Shown in pieces: positions 49,381 through 62,632 of a DNA stretch of 64,000 bases. Position numbers and translations under genes: made by a program. Each line of letters starts with the position of its first letter. Within the stretch, counting starts at the first letter, position 1. Below the pieces are notes generated by a model. The model saw nothing but the letters and a program-made list of their open reading frames with translations, did not search any database and was not told the origin of the DNA. Source of the stretch: Cyclina sinensis (lineage: Eukaryota > Mollusca > Bivalvia > Venerida > Veneridae); the NCBI GenBank assembly GCA_012932295.1, contig JAAONU010000009.1:733197-797196 (forward strand), given 5' to 3'.

Positions 49381-50120
49381 GGGAAAATCATATAACTACG
49401 GTAAATCACAATTAGCAATTAAAAACGAAACAAAGTCAATATGATCCGCTATTAAGAACACTTCTTTGATAAGACCACTGTTTGACTAGTCTTAACCCAT
49501 TTTACACAATAGATTATGCCATCTTTGTTAGTTGGACGGGTTCATTTTCAATTAAAATGGTTTCTGGTCTGATTTGGGTCTGCACTGTTTGCCGATGTCT
49601 ATCCTTGCACGTGATACATATATACGGTACAGTTTTCTTAATTCCTAAGACACGTCAGTACATTCTTTGAACAAGATCTTAGGAAGTTATAGTCATAATG
49701 ATTGTGATTTGCTTCGTAACTGATCTTTTATATAAACCCTAGCCCAATTATCCTTTAGTTATCAAAACATGTGAGAAATGTTTTTCCCAAAACTTCACCT
49801 TTTCACGTTTAAACATTTGAATGCGACTTACATGTATTATAAACATTTACGTTCAACAGTTTTCAGTGTTGGTTTATATTTTTCAGGACAGTTAATTACA
49901 AATTTTTCGCGTTTTCTGATTTCGACAAAGCGTGAGGTTTACGCTCCGTGTTTGACACAGCATATGCAAACTTGACAGGTCAAAGGTCGTATCAGCTCGC
50001 GAACGTTGAAACAGCCCAGCCGTTTGAAAGACAAATTGTTAAATTGTTTACTAATAAAGTCATCTGCACGCGACAAGAAGGGGGCGGATTAAATACATGT
50101 ACTGGAGAACAAAGTAAAGT

Positions 50121-51614
50121 TGTGAGTGGTAGACTGAAAGCGGGGGCGGGGGGTATTTTTTTAACATCTAACTCATTTAGAAATATATTAGTATTTTATT
50201 TCATTATCGTTTTAGGTAAATCTTTAAACTTTATGTTTTAATGTTTTTTTTTGGCATAAAAATCTACTAACACACTAAAAACTCATTTAATTTTTATTTC
50301 TGGCCCATGTTGCGGGGCATCCGTGTCCTATGGACACATGTCAAGTTTTTTTTTTTCATCATGTCTAATCAATTCATTAAGATTTCTGATCCCTATGACA
50401 AAAGTTATATAAATTATGATATATATATAAAACCAATCTGCGTATATCTATTTCAAAACAGTTTTCAAGCCATTTGTCTCTCAGTGCAGTCGAAGCACCG
50501 TTTGGGCATGTTATATACCTAGTTTGATATAATCTTTACAAAGATGGTTTGGGAGTCAAGACTTCTATTACTGTAGAAGTAATCTATATCTGATAACTGA
50601 TGTTATACGGAATTTTACTAAACAAACATGACTTCAAAACAGTAACATGAAAACGCTTAATACATTTGCAAACACTTTATACTGTCCGACACTTCTTAGA
50701 CTGTATATTTTTAAATGTAACCCGGGTTTCGTATTTTTCATAACAATATATTTTTCGTCTACTCTTTTTGTGAAAAATCTACTTGTGGGTTATTGTTTAT
50801 CAAAAATTCAGAAAACTTAAATATGATTATTCTGTAAGGTTGGCACTGAATGAAGATGTTTTCTAGTTATGTAATAATTCTTATTTTTTATGTGGCCAAA
50901 TAATTATTGTCCGTTTTATTTCATAACTGTTATTGTTCTCCATTGAAACAACAATTTAATAGCATTGTAAATCATTATGAAATGTCAAACACTTTTTGGT
51001 CATTCTTTTTATTTTTATTGTGGACAGCAGTACACAAGTAACTTTAAAAGGTTTAATATCGTGAAGTACTGTACATAATAAATGGACTGCAGTGATATGT
51101 AAAATAATGTTTTATACTATAATCCTCATTTAATCTGGACTATTTTTTCACAGCACAAAACACAACTGAGTGTACTTTATTTTTATCATTACAGTTATAC
51201 AGTCACTATCAGATTTTTCGATGTGCAAATTAAATTGCATTACATTCTTAAACAAAGATTAAAAATATTAAACAAACTATTAAACATCTCCAAAATATTC
51301 ATGTTATGAATGTATAGAAGTCAAATTTCTAGTAACTACTAGTAACTAGTTACCCCCTTTTTAGGACTGCCATTTATTATAATTGATGAAAGAAAAAGTA
51401 TATTTTAAAATATCATATGTTTCAAGAGACGTGATGATTGAAGACACGATATGATGCATAGTTCCAGAAATAAAATTTAAATGTATTTATTGGTGTGTCC
51501 CTCGTATAAAAAAGAGGGAGAGAGTAGATTTTTTTTATGCCAAATACAGATAAAAGCCATTAAAACATAAAGTTCAAAGATTAACCTAAAATGATACTTA
51601 AATAAAAAAACTTA
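50121..51614. other. Spacer between the inverted arms
   Basis: AT-rich sequence, no gene. It holds an end fragment of the intron-1 element family (50310-50340, GGCATCCGTGTCCTATGGAC) followed by a poly-T run. Its lack of symmetry means the duplication is not a perfect palindrome. Confidence 0.7.
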
Positions 51615-52543
51615 AATATTGTTCTCCAGTAAACGTGTCCCCTTCTTACCGCATGCAGACGACCTTATTAGTAAACAATTAAAATGAACTCACTTTTTCT
51701 TTCATTTTTTCGTTCTTGATCGAACTGGATATTCAATATTTGAAAGTATTATTCTTTTTCACATGTCAATTTCAATTAAGTTTTCTTTTTATCACTTTAA
51801 TTCGACATAAAATTATATATATCGCTGACAGCTGGGTTGTTTCAACGTTCGCGAGTTTATACGACCTTTGATCTGTCAAGTTTACATATGCTGTGTCAAA
51901 CACGGAGCGTAAACCTCACGCTTGGTCGAATTTAGAAAACAAGATAAATTGGTTATCAGCTTTTCTGGAAGACTCTTTTAATTCTAACAAACACTGAAAA
52001 CTGTAGAACGTAAATGTTCACAATAAGTTGCATTTAAATGTTTAAGCATGATAAAAGTGTAAAGGATTATTTGGGCCCAAGACTTCACCTATTGACATTG
52101 GAGAGAGGGGTATTTTAATCCGTCTCGTTTCGTTATCGCGGAAATAGCTTTATGAATAGTTCAGAATCTTGGATATATCAAATGGCAACGAGGAAAAAGG
52201 ATAGAACGTAAGAATTTAACTCAACAACAATTCTACACTTTAAAGTTCGAATTATTATTCCCCTTTGACTAATTTCAGTTCTAAATAATGCTTAGAATAT
52301 AATCATGATATTTATTTAAATGGCATGATATTACAGTGGCACTGTAGGGAAAATCGAAACTCAAGAATTATAACTCTTCCTTCTGCGTGTAGAAAAGTTT
52401 CATTCTTTAATGTTTTCTTCGGTAGATTTTATTGGAGAATACAACTGTAGAATGTTTTGGTCTTCTAAAACACAAGTATAAAACAATGAAAAATGTGTAG
52501 CAAATATTCACCATTATCAAACCTTTTGCAATGTTTTTGATTC

Positions 52544-53040
52544 TGTTAGCTCATCTAAGATCAGAATGTTCATGGTTACCTTGTCTGGTCGGACTTCGAT
52601 TGTCGTCGTACATCGGACGTTAACACTAACTTCAGAAATTTTCTCTGCCAATGTTTGGAAGTTTGTGAAATTGGCAGATGGAGAAAGTTCTTTGCGACCA
52701 ATAATCGTAAAGAATTCCAGTCAATTAAGAGTCTTTGTTGCTATGGCAACAAGAATAAAACAGAACTATAAAAAAACTTCTTGCCTAAAGCCTCTAGACT
52801 ACCCTAGAGTTCTTAAATTTGACATGAACCATTGTTTATGGAACTACTACGAAGACAGTTCAGATAATTATTTTAGATCTATTTTTAGACCCATTGTTGG
52901 GGTTACATGTTTTAGAGAAAGAAAAGATATAGAAAATCCTTTGAAAGTTTTCTTATTTATAAACCAGTTGACTTAGACAAGGACCTTTTGATTTAGAGTT
53001 TTGGTTTTTTGGCATATAGCTTGGTCTAGTGGTTTTTTTT
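52544..53040 (+). repeat. Diverged, truncated copy of dispersed element family A
   Basis: It follows the order of copy 3: 'ttagctcatctaagatcaga', 'gattgtcgtcgtacatcgga', 'gttgctatggcaac', 'aaaacttcttgcctaaagcc', 'accctagagttcttaaatttg'. The 136-codon open frame across it (52566-52976) is a by-product. Confidence 0.65.
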
Positions 53041-54083
53041 CATTTGAATTAGATTTATGACAAAACTTGTCTTTTCGAGAATTTGTACTCACTTTTGCGA
53101 TATAGGGCTATTATTGTTCCCCTTTAATTTAGTAGAAATCTTGCGAGTACTATAAACAGTTAACAATTTTGCACACTGTTACACAAAATGAAGTACTAAG
53201 AAAAGAATTGTTTTGTTTACATGGCAGCTCTCATACCAGATTTAGTCACTGAAAACACCGAGTTAGAATTTGAAAAAATGCCTAGACGGCAGAGAAAAGA
53301 CGGCAGAGAAAAGAGTACATGATAACGATGTTTACAAAATAATAGTCCTTAGTTTATTTCACGTCATCGATATAGTTTTTATATTTAGAGCATGACTCTG
53401 AAACAGTCTAATATAATTACTGAAAGAGCTTTTATAAATTTTTGTTTAGAATAACTGACAGTCTGTCAGTTAAAAAAAAATAATGCTCAAGCTCTGTCCA
53501 GCAATACTGATTTTCCAGGCTTCCAGTTCTATTTCCCTTTATATATATCCACTTCTCACCGAACAAAGTCGCCGTGTGTATGAATAAAATAATTACAGGC
53601 AATATACGTTCTTTTAACACTCTTTTAAAATACGTGTACACTTTTATTCGTATAGCAATTCCAGTTCACATTGGGCGTAATTTCTGAATCAATGTAAGTT
53701 AATACGGTGGTACATACAGATACATCGTTTTGTATGAAGTTGGTACAAAATGTGTTGAAAACCCATGTATATCAGATAGTATTTATTCATAGGCTATGTT
53801 CAAGAAATATCTCTATAAGAAAACAAAGCAAATCGTTGCGCTTGAATCATTTAAAGAAAACACACACAGAGAGGCAACAACTGAAGTTAAGTAGTCATTC
53901 ATTCATTCATTCATTCATTCATTCAAAAATACTATATATACACCTCACTGTTTCAACATGTGTTTGAAAGAATTAAAAGAAACGACGAAAGATCCATAGA
54001 CTTTAGCAGTAAGCGTTAAATGCATAAAAGTTTAGCCCGAACCACAATGACATGTCTAGTATATGTAGATCAAACGAAGTTAG

Positions 54084-54682
54084 TCATACAGGATGTTTCA
54101 TAATTTCTGATACATTTTCAAATGAATGCCTTTTCACTAATGAGACAGATATCAAAATTATTCTTACACCAAAATGACAAGGAGACTTCAACATTTTATA
54201 TGTAATGTCAAATATGGGAACACATTGATGTCATGACGTCATCAATTGATCTTTCTTTCACTGATGACGCTGTCCATGGACAATTGCCAGGACATCATAA
54301 ATAGATTTTTCCTCTGGGGTCATCTCAAGGATCGTGTATAGAGATCACAGCCGACATCAGCAGACGAATTTAAACTGTCAGCTGCACATGAAATCCAAAA
54401 GATCACCAATGACACATGCAGGTCTGTCATCACAAAGTTGTTGAATGTGTGGAGGTCCTGCGACGTCAAAATGTACGTCATTTTGAATATATGCTTTGAA
54501 AATGACGTCTTTTCAAAAGGCAATTACTGTTTTGGAGATAATCACAATGTAGCAAGTTGTACATGTTAAAACTGTCTAACTATTCCCTTTAGCATGATAA
54601 TTTATTAATTGTTTCTATTATCGGAATAAAAGTGTGTCAATGACTTGAAAGTGTATCTTATAATATGAAACACCCTGTATGA
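54084..54682. mobile_element. 599-bp element with terminal inverted repeats
   Basis: It begins TCATACAGGATGTTTCATAA and ends with the complement form ATATGAAACACCCTGTATGA. The left receptor arm continues without it at the matching place (near 47213), so it inserted into the right arm only. It has no transposase, so it is a non-autonomous DNA transposon. On the minus strand it offers AATAAA (54601-54606) 263 nt after the receptor stop codon. Confidence 0.8.
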
Positions 54683-54868
54683 GGTGAACAGACACTCTGC
54701 GGCAGATAAATCTGAAAATCTTCAATAGTCACATAATGAATAAGCTATCTGCGCATAAACCTACCGATAAAAAAGTTAAAGGTTATGAATTTAGAACGTA
54801 GAAAAATCAAGCAACCTAATGTCAAAAGAACCGTCACTAAATACAATGGTATGTCAAGAATGTAAGTC

Positions 54869-57800
54869 TTAGTGTCCGGCCGATCGTCCCCCTGTGGCCA
54901 AGACAACAATAAAGGAAAAATTCATGATAATTGTTATTACAAGAAAAAAATGAAAACAAAATCGATCAAATATTTGCGCTATGTCTTTCCATGGGACGTC
55001 ACAGTTGCACTCCGTCATATCGACCTGATCGCCATCTGTGTTCTCGTGTTTCGTATCAGTGTTTTCAGACTCAGTATCGAAGTCGCGGGAAACAACATCG
55101 CACGTTTCCATTTTCTCTGAAATTTTCATCGGCGAAACTTTTGTCGTTGTTAGGGAAGATAAGATAACATTCTTCCAGAAAATCATTTTAGCTGCACACA
55201 CTGCTAGGGTCACAATGAAAGTGTTTCCTGCAGCTCTACCTTCTTTGTGAAAGAGGATGAGGATAAAAACCGTCAATAAAATAGCGACAGCCGCCAGAAT
55301 CATCACGATCCCGAGGTACAGACCTGAAGTAAAAAAAATACTGTTTGACATTTACAGCTTTGAATTCAATGTTGTAGCAACTGAGGGGAACGTACACTTT
55401 GTTTCATCACACAGAAATCTGTACTTTTACGTCAGAAAATTTGCACATGGAGTTTTCTTTAGTGTCATTAGAGCAGTTTAACAATAACAAACTTTTGTCT
55501 TTAGGTATTATTGATTAGATTAGCTTTTAGATAAACTGTCTATATTTGATAGACTCTAATTTAACTCAAAATTAACAAAACAAGAAGTGGTTTCCATTTT
55601 TGCAGAAACTGGATATCGCAAAAGAATAGAGGTAACAGACAGACTAGTGGACTCTTAAGTTAGTCTTCATTGATGCTGTCTGCTTTTTTCTATATAGAGT
55701 AAGCAAACTGAATTACCTAGGACGGATAAAGTTATTGATGTTGGCGGGAGTGATTCGACAACGATGGTTAAGAGGACAGACAAAGCCAGAAATACATGTA
55801 GAACATGCGAGACTTTCTCCCCAGAATCTACAGGCACGAGAAATACCAAGACAACCATAAGTGACGTCAGAATAATCGGCATCATAACGTTAAGATTGTA
55901 AAACTGCGTTCTGCGACCTGAAATTTGTAAAGAAAACTAAACTGTGAAAGTATTTTTATTGAACAGTATCAACTAAACTGGAAGCAAATGCTTAGGGTTG
56001 TTGTAAAGTATGCATAAACTTTAGCATGCATTTCGCACAGAGGATAACAGCATCTTTATCTATGACAATACAGAAGAAAGCAAAAGAGTTGAATATGCCT
56101 AAGTACCCATTTTATTGATTTCTTGTAAAAACAAGCAATTTATAAGTATGTTTTTCTTTTGTAAAACTTGCAACTGGGACTGTATTTATTGTTTTAACTG
56201 TACTATAATGTAGGTGATTTTTTAGAACTCAAGATTAAACCGAATACATCGGAGAAAGTGTAGTCGAAGGATTAGAGCGGACCGGAGATCGCTGGTTCCA
56301 AATCCACTTAAAGTTGAGAGTCTTTAGTGACTTTCCGCATTCTGCACTTTTTACAAGAGTTTGAACCTAGGAAGCAGTCACCAAGCGTGATTGGTCTTAG
56401 TTAGAAGAACTTGGTTCCTAATCGATTTAAATAAATAAGTCTCAACTAAACTGATTGCATCGCGGATGCAAACGAATAAGTTTAAAGAACTTACGAAGAA
56501 GCAACCAGAAGTCAAGCTGGGGATAAATCCTGACCGTACCGTCCGGTAGGTGCTCTGTAAGGTTTTTGTCTTCGATTTCTGTATGAGTTATCTCCCATTC
56601 TCCGTGTATTCTAAAAATAATGATAATTGCAGTCATTCTGATTCTTCTTGAATACTTGAATATATTTTCTTTTCATTATAACGTATCACACAGGTTTGCT
56701 CTTTCTATATAACAGTGTACTGCCTACTGATTCAAAGTGTAGGAGCTCATCAAACGTCATTATTCACATAAAAACAGGAAATTACTTAGTACTCTAGAAC
56801 ACATAATACTTTTTAGATACGGTTATTATTGGCGACACTAGGCATGGATAAGGTATGAATAAAAGACAATCCAAACTACTATTTGTCTTAAAGGATCAGT
56901 TAATGAGACCTCTCCGTTTACTTTACAGATAAGATTGCGAGAAACAATTAACTGGACTAGGCCTACTTATTTTATTTTTGGACAAGGTGTCGGTGAACAG
57001 TTGGCAATCTACTCATTTCTCGTTATGAACTAGGTGTCTAGCCGGTTGTAGATAGATTCACGTTTTATTTTATGGATAGGCCATAATCAAATAATAATCC
57101 AAGATATTGGTTTTCTTTATAGATAAGGTATGAACGAACAGTAAGCTAGACTACACATTTCCTTTAGGGAAAACATATAGTATACCAGATTTCTCATTTT
57201 TTCTTTAGGGATAAAAATTCAGGACAAGTTAAGCACTGCTCATTTTTCTTGATTTACAAAAAGAAACAATGAGCATTTTACCAGCCTACTCATTTTACTG
57301 GACGTCATTCTGTGTCTTTAAATGAAAACATTTTTCTGTATTGATATAGGAATCAAGGAAGAGTGAAGGAGATATCGATATTCCATGATGGATAAGGTAT
57401 CGAGAAATAGTTAACCAGACTACTTATTTTCCGTTATGAATAAGGTATCGGTCGGGAAAAAGTTAACCAGGCTACTCATTTTCCTTCAAGGATAAGGTAT
57501 CGGGAAAAAAGTTCATCATACAACGAATTTTCCTTTATGGACAAGGTATCGGGAAACAGTTAAACAGACCACTCATTTTCCTTAAAGGCTATGGTATCGG
57601 GAAATAGTCTACCACACAACTCGTTTCTCTTATGCATTATGTTTCAGAAACAATTTTTTAACCAGACTGCTCATTTTCCTTTATGGATAAGGTATCGGGA
57701 AAAAGTCTACTAGATTTTTATTTCTTTCATGCATACGGTATCGGAAAATAGTTAACCAGACTGCTCATTTTCCTTTACGGATAAGATATCCGGAATAAAA

Positions 57801-60800
57801 AAAACTGTCAAAACTTCTTGAACATTTTCCTTTTAAAGAAAGGTATAGAAAAGAGTCAACCAGACTGCTCATTTTACTTTATAGATAAGGAATCAGAAAA
57901 TATTTAACTAGTTCCCTCATTTTTCTACATGGATAAGGTACTAGGAATACCAGACTACTCATTTTCCTTAAATGAGAAGGTATCAGGAAACGAAAGCCAG
58001 ACTACTCCTAAAATATTCCGATAATGTTTCAGACAACTCATTTTCCTATAAGGATAAGGTATCGGAAAATAGTCAACGAGACTATTCACTCTCCTTTAAC
58101 GATAAGGTATCGGGAAAAAATCAAGCAGACTACTCATTTCCTTTTTAGATAAGGTATCTGGAAATAGTTAACAAGACATTTCATTCTCCTTTTAGGAAAG
58201 GGTATAATGAAAAGTTAACCAGACTACTCATTTTCCTTTATGGGTAAGATATCGAGAAAAAGTTAACCAGACTACTCATTTTCCTTTATGGGTAAGGTAT
58301 CGGGAAAAAGTTAACCAGACTACTCATTTTCCTTTACGGGTAAGGTATCGGAAAAAAGTTAACCAGACTACTCATTTCCCTTTATGGGTAAGGTATCGGG
58401 AAAAAGGTAACCACACTACTCATTTTTCTTTATAGATAAGGTATCGGGAAATATATAAGGTAACGGGAAAAAGTTAACCAGACTACTCATTTTCCTTTAT
58501 GGATAAGGTATCGGGAAATATATAAGGTAACGGAAAAAAAAGTTAACCAGACTACTGATTTTCCTTTATGGATAAGGTATCGGGTAATGTATAAGGTAAC
58601 GGGAAAAAATTAACCAGACTACTCATTTTTCTTTATGGATAAGGTATCGGAAAAAAGTTAACCAGATTACTCATTTTCCTTTATGGGTAAGGTATCGGGA
58701 AAAAGTTAACCAGAATACTCATTTTCCTTTAAAGATAAGGTTTCATGAAATAATCACCTAGACTTATAATCTTCCTTTATGAATAAGATATTGGATAATA
58801 GACTACTCATTTCCCTTTAACTTGGAAAATAGTTAGTTAGACTACTCATTTTCCTTTGATGATACGGAATCTTGAAATGATCACCTAGACTTGTTTTTTT
58901 CAATACTTACTCAAAATCTTCAAGGTTGACTTCTTCGAACAAATGGTCAAGTACGACTTCTTCAATTGTGTAGCTCCAACTTACGATTTCCACGGCACAC
59001 CTCTGCTGGTCATATGGATAATACGTTATATCCACCTAGAAACAGTGTGCAGTTAAGAAAGTTATTCCTAGCTCTAAGTAACTTGGCCCTTTTTTTTTGC
59101 TGGAAACATTACTGATAGTATGATACTATAATAATATTGAGATTATGGTAACAATTTTATGCTCAAATACATTCGTAACAAGATTAGTGACAGGGAAGTT
59201 CTTCACATACCCAAATCTGAAAATTTGCTCAGAGGTTTTGTTAAGTAATGAGCAAAAATATCTTTCTTGTTTGAAACTCAACCCGAAGTTTTCTTGTACA
59301 GACGCAAATCTACAAGAATATGTAAGTTAAAGCGAATTTTAATTGGTATTGCTATACTTTACAGCCCTGTAAATGATATGAATTTTATAAAGAATAAAGA
59401 ACAACTATTGTAATTGTTTTAAAACCATAAGGTGGGGTGGGGAGAAAGCGGCGACGGTTATTGCTTTTTGACATTGAAAAGTTTATAAGGGAGATTAGTC
59501 TGTAAAAGGAATCAACTGTTTTATCTAATTTTTTATAAACGCATGCTCAATGTAATGTTCAGGTTCGAGGTTGATAGAACAGAATTGTGCAGCGAAACCT
59601 ATTTACTATATCTTGTTTGTTCTTGCAAAATGGATATAGTAGGTCAGTTAAGAGGCCAGATGCTATGTTTAAACAGTCTTAACATTTTTTATCACTGATA
59701 AGTAAAAAAAAAAAACAATCAAGTAAACAAGCACCTGTTGATAACATTGCAGGTTCCCAGTTCATTGTGATGAGGTAAATATAACTACATTACATATAGA
59801 ATAACCAAGCCAGAACCAACCTCACAATGTGTTAAAAACAACAAAGGTGGTTCCCAGTCCACTGTCCCATCGTACTTTAGACGAAGAAGTAGTGCGTCAT
59901 CCGCTATTATATCTAAATCTTGAAGGCTGGAAAGCAATAGAGTCAACGATAAAACTCTAAATAACTCTAAAAGTTTATTAACTTTTTAGGACAGATTTAT
60001 AATTCCTTTTCAGGCATTTTTGTCTTAAAGCAACAGAGCTACCTTACCTACCTACTGAAAGCAGAGCAAAGCAGAGAACATTTTTCTGCCTATCTATGTT
60101 TCAACGTGCTATGGTACATTATATCATGCAATTGACTTTATGTTTATAATGTGTCGATATTAATACACAAAGTAAACACTTATTAGACGTACAAAGTAAC
60201 AACTGTTAGAATAATAATGATAATAAAAAAAGACAGAGCACGCTTTTTATATACGTCAGTTACCTGACACTGGGTGGCCAACAGTATGGGACGCTCCCAT
60301 TCAACACTTCCGGTATTTTTTACTCTTAGCAGAAACGCGCAGCTCTGTATAAGACAGCATTTGTCAGAAAAACATAAGATTTCTTCAATATTTTATTAAA
60401 ATTCGTTTGATAAATAACATAAATATATGAAAATGCATGAGGGGGTTTTGTCCACCGTGTAAAATGAATGAGAGGACAGGTGTCCACCTTGTTAAATGCA
60501 TGAGCGGGATTTTGTTCTCCTATACGAAATTGGGGGGGGGGGGGCTCTATGTCCGGGTTTTTTTGTCCTTCACTCGACTGCAAACCTTCTATGCCAGACA
60601 TCAACTTTTATCCTTTTTGTTTAAATCTTACAGGTAGTACTGTTAGTATATTGCTAAAACTGGCATTTCTTCATGTTCCCTGACTTAGATAGTTTTGCGA
60701 CGTCCCTAGCACACTATTCTACAGTAACTGTACAAGTTTGGTTCTAACAACCCATTTGTCCTAAGGTATTTCTAAATTCTGCAATTACAAGCTTTTTGCG

Positions 60801-62296
60801 ACGTCCCTAGCACACTATTCTACAGTAACTGTACAAGTTTGGTTCTAACAACCCATTTGTTCTAAGGTATTTCTAAATTCTGCAATTACAAGCTTTTTAG
60901 TTCTAGTGGTGGACGAAAAACGCAACATCTTTCTATAAAAACAAGGAGAAGGTTCCTTAAATGCAGAAAAAATCTAAAATCTTGGCAGGCGATGTTTGAA
61001 AAAATGCAAAGATGAAGTAGCTCGGTTAATCAACCACTTTGTGTGTGAAAGTATAAATTAACTAAGCTCTCCATATCAGTTATACTAACTTCGGACGTTA
61101 ATATATACTTGGCTATCGATTACGTCTATTCTAGCAAAATTTGTTAAGATTTACCCTAGTAAACCTATCTGCTCGAGATAATTTCAACGTCAGTGTAATT
61201 AATAACAAAGTGTAGTGTTACCAATTAGAATAATGCTATACACGACTTTTTTTAATTGTTTCTACTAGGGATGGCACAATTAGTTGATTTTGGCTTTCAG
61301 ATATTTGGATAATTATGCATGCGAATAGTTGAACGTTTGAATAAATCATACTCAAAAAGAACAAAATATATCCCGACGTAGTACACTTCGAAAACTTCGA
61401 GTGTTTTAACTTTACTGGACAATGGACATTTCTCTTTATCCGGTTTCAGTATTGAAGATGTTGCTATTATTATCTATAATTTGTCGCATTTTATTGCATT
61501 CAAAAATGGGATGACGTCTACGAAGGTGATCGCTTAAGTTACTGGTTGTTCCAGAGTATGAGCATGTAACGTTGCAACAGTTGCACGTGACGTTATTTTG
61601 GACAAACGAACGTTGAAAATGATTCTAAACGTTTTAAGAAACTGAAGATGGCATGATTTATCGCAATATATGTGAATTGTTAGAGAATTCTGCGAGAGAA
61701 TAAATTAAACCAAAAATTAGGGCCATTAAAGTAAAGACTTGGTTATTGCCAATTACTGACTGACAAGTTCATATATTTAGTTCCTTTCTGCGACACAGTC
61801 ATTCTGTCCCCAAGTTTAACCTCTCTCTTTGACACGTACATACCTCTATCTTAAGTCTAACCTATTGTAGGTGATACTTACTAATACACAGGCCACCAAA
61901 ATTAGATGACACATGTGTTCACGCACACACGGAACACGTTATTACGGTCACTTGACGAAAAGCAAACGTGTGCTGTTACTTTTACCCTATGGAACATTAT
62001 GTTGTGTCTCAGACAGACGTGCTGTATAATGTGGCAAATCTTGACAACAGATACTTACGAATTATCCACTATGAGCTCTGGTTTCCAAATATGTTTGGGC
62101 TTTGTGAAGATATACTCAATATCGTCCTTTGCCGCCTTGTCCCAGACAATACGGCTATCTTCCCACTCCTGCAAAAATATTTTCACTTACAAACTCCAGC
62201 GGTAACTTACCCTTTCAAAACAGTTATGGTTCGATAGGTGAAGTAACTCTGCAGAGAGATTGATTAATTCACAGTTACATCTGGCAAGGTGAAATT

Positions 62297-62332
<36 letters not shown>

Positions 62333-62632
62333 TTTAGTTGAAATATTCGTGTCGCACGATAACTTAACAAGAACGAACCAGTGTAACAATATCTTCATAC
62401 ATGTATTTAGAGGTCGAAATATATACTGTACACCACAAAAATTAAAATCGTGTCAACTCGGCTATATCCGGGATTGTCCAAAAAAGCAACCTTACGTATT
62501 CGACAAATGTGATTAGACGAGATGAATTCTGGATAGAAAAAATAATTGAGTAAGAGTCGACTTATAACCAAGTTTAATATTACTTACAAAGGTCAGCCAG
62601 CCTGCCATAGTCAACTTTTGTCCCTTTAAGTC
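54869..62632 (-). CDS. Nicotinic-type Cys-loop receptor subunit, minus copy, N-terminal exons outside window
   Basis: Exons in transcript order: 62588-62632 (exon 3), 62059-62168 (4), 59821-59926 (5b), 58911-59035 (6), 56495-56610 (7), 55717-55917 (8) and 54869-55323 (9). Lengths and phases equal those of the plus gene exon by exon, except the last, which is 6 nt shorter. The signal-peptide exon and exon 2 should lie right of the window. Kept features: loop A (WKPELIVDN), the Cys-loop with 13 spacer residues, loop B SWSYT (SWTYT in the plus copy), -1' Glu in SGEKV, TM1-TM4 and the short cytoplasmic loop. Loop C again lacks the cysteine pair. No frameshift or stop is seen in the listed exons, so the copy looks functional, although exon 5a is damaged. 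It is expected to assemble with other subunits in a pentameric cation channel at the plasma membrane. Confidence 0.9.
56260..56400 (+). repeat. tRNA-derived SINE, partner of the one at 45540
   Basis: It reads 'gtagtcgaaggattagagcg', 'agatcgctggttccaaatcc' and 'gagagtctttagtgactttc', in the same intron of the minus gene and inverted with respect to the plus arm. Its presence in both arms dates the insertion before the duplication. Confidence 0.7.
56850..58870. repeat. About 48-bp minisatellite in the minus receptor intron 6
   Basis: Some 35-40 units, regular at 58200-58720. Landmarks are GATAAGGTATCGGGAAAAAG and TTAACCAGACTACTCATTTT plus CCTTTATG. Three or four degenerate units lie at the matching place in the plus gene (44820-45080, complement strand), so the array grew in this copy. 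Confidence 0.93.
59821..59926 (-). other. Minus receptor alternative exon 5b
   Basis: A 106-nt exon with acceptor CTTTCCAG and donor GAG/gttggt. It differs from plus 5b at about five of 35 residues and keeps DWEPPLLFLTHCE. Confidence 0.88.
60264..60365 (-). pseudogene. Minus receptor exon 5a, damaged
   Basis: The 3' half and the CAG/gtaact donor match plus 5a (LLRVKNTGSVEW), but WEPP has become WERP and THC has become TQC. At the 5' side the acceptor AG is gone and the first codons are altered. One substitute acceptor (ACAGAG, exon 60264-60342) would keep the frame with nine residues lost. Confidence 0.7.
60693..60897. repeat. 101-bp tandem duplication
   Basis: Two units with 'gcgacgtccctagcacacta' at 60697 and 60798, nearly identical (one C/T change seen in 'tcctaagg' against 'ttctaagg'). 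The plus arm has a single diverged counterpart near 42610-42660. Confidence 0.9.
62299..62330 (+). repeat. (CA)n microsatellite
   Basis: About 16 CA dinucleotides in the intron between minus receptor exons 3 and 4. Confidence 0.95.

Larger units (their letters stand above)
39965..50120 (+). repeat. Left arm of a large inverted duplication
   Basis: This arm pairs in inverted order with 51615-63510. Matching anchors outside exons include 'tgactgatcgatacccaatta' (40000 / 63490), the segment before exon 3 (41181-41215 / 62820-62860), 'agtcatgctccaataaaaac' (47880 / 53380), 'gacggattaaaatacccctc' (48940 / 52110), 'acgctccgtgtttgacacag' (49940 / 51900) and 'ttgtttactaataaagtcat' (50045 / 51675). 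The outer end may extend further left, where its partner would be outside the window. All receptor exons from 3 on are inside both arms. Confidence 0.9.

Noticed and set aside
52566..52976. 136-codon open frame
   Set aside because: It lies in a diverged copy of dispersed element family A and shows no protein features.
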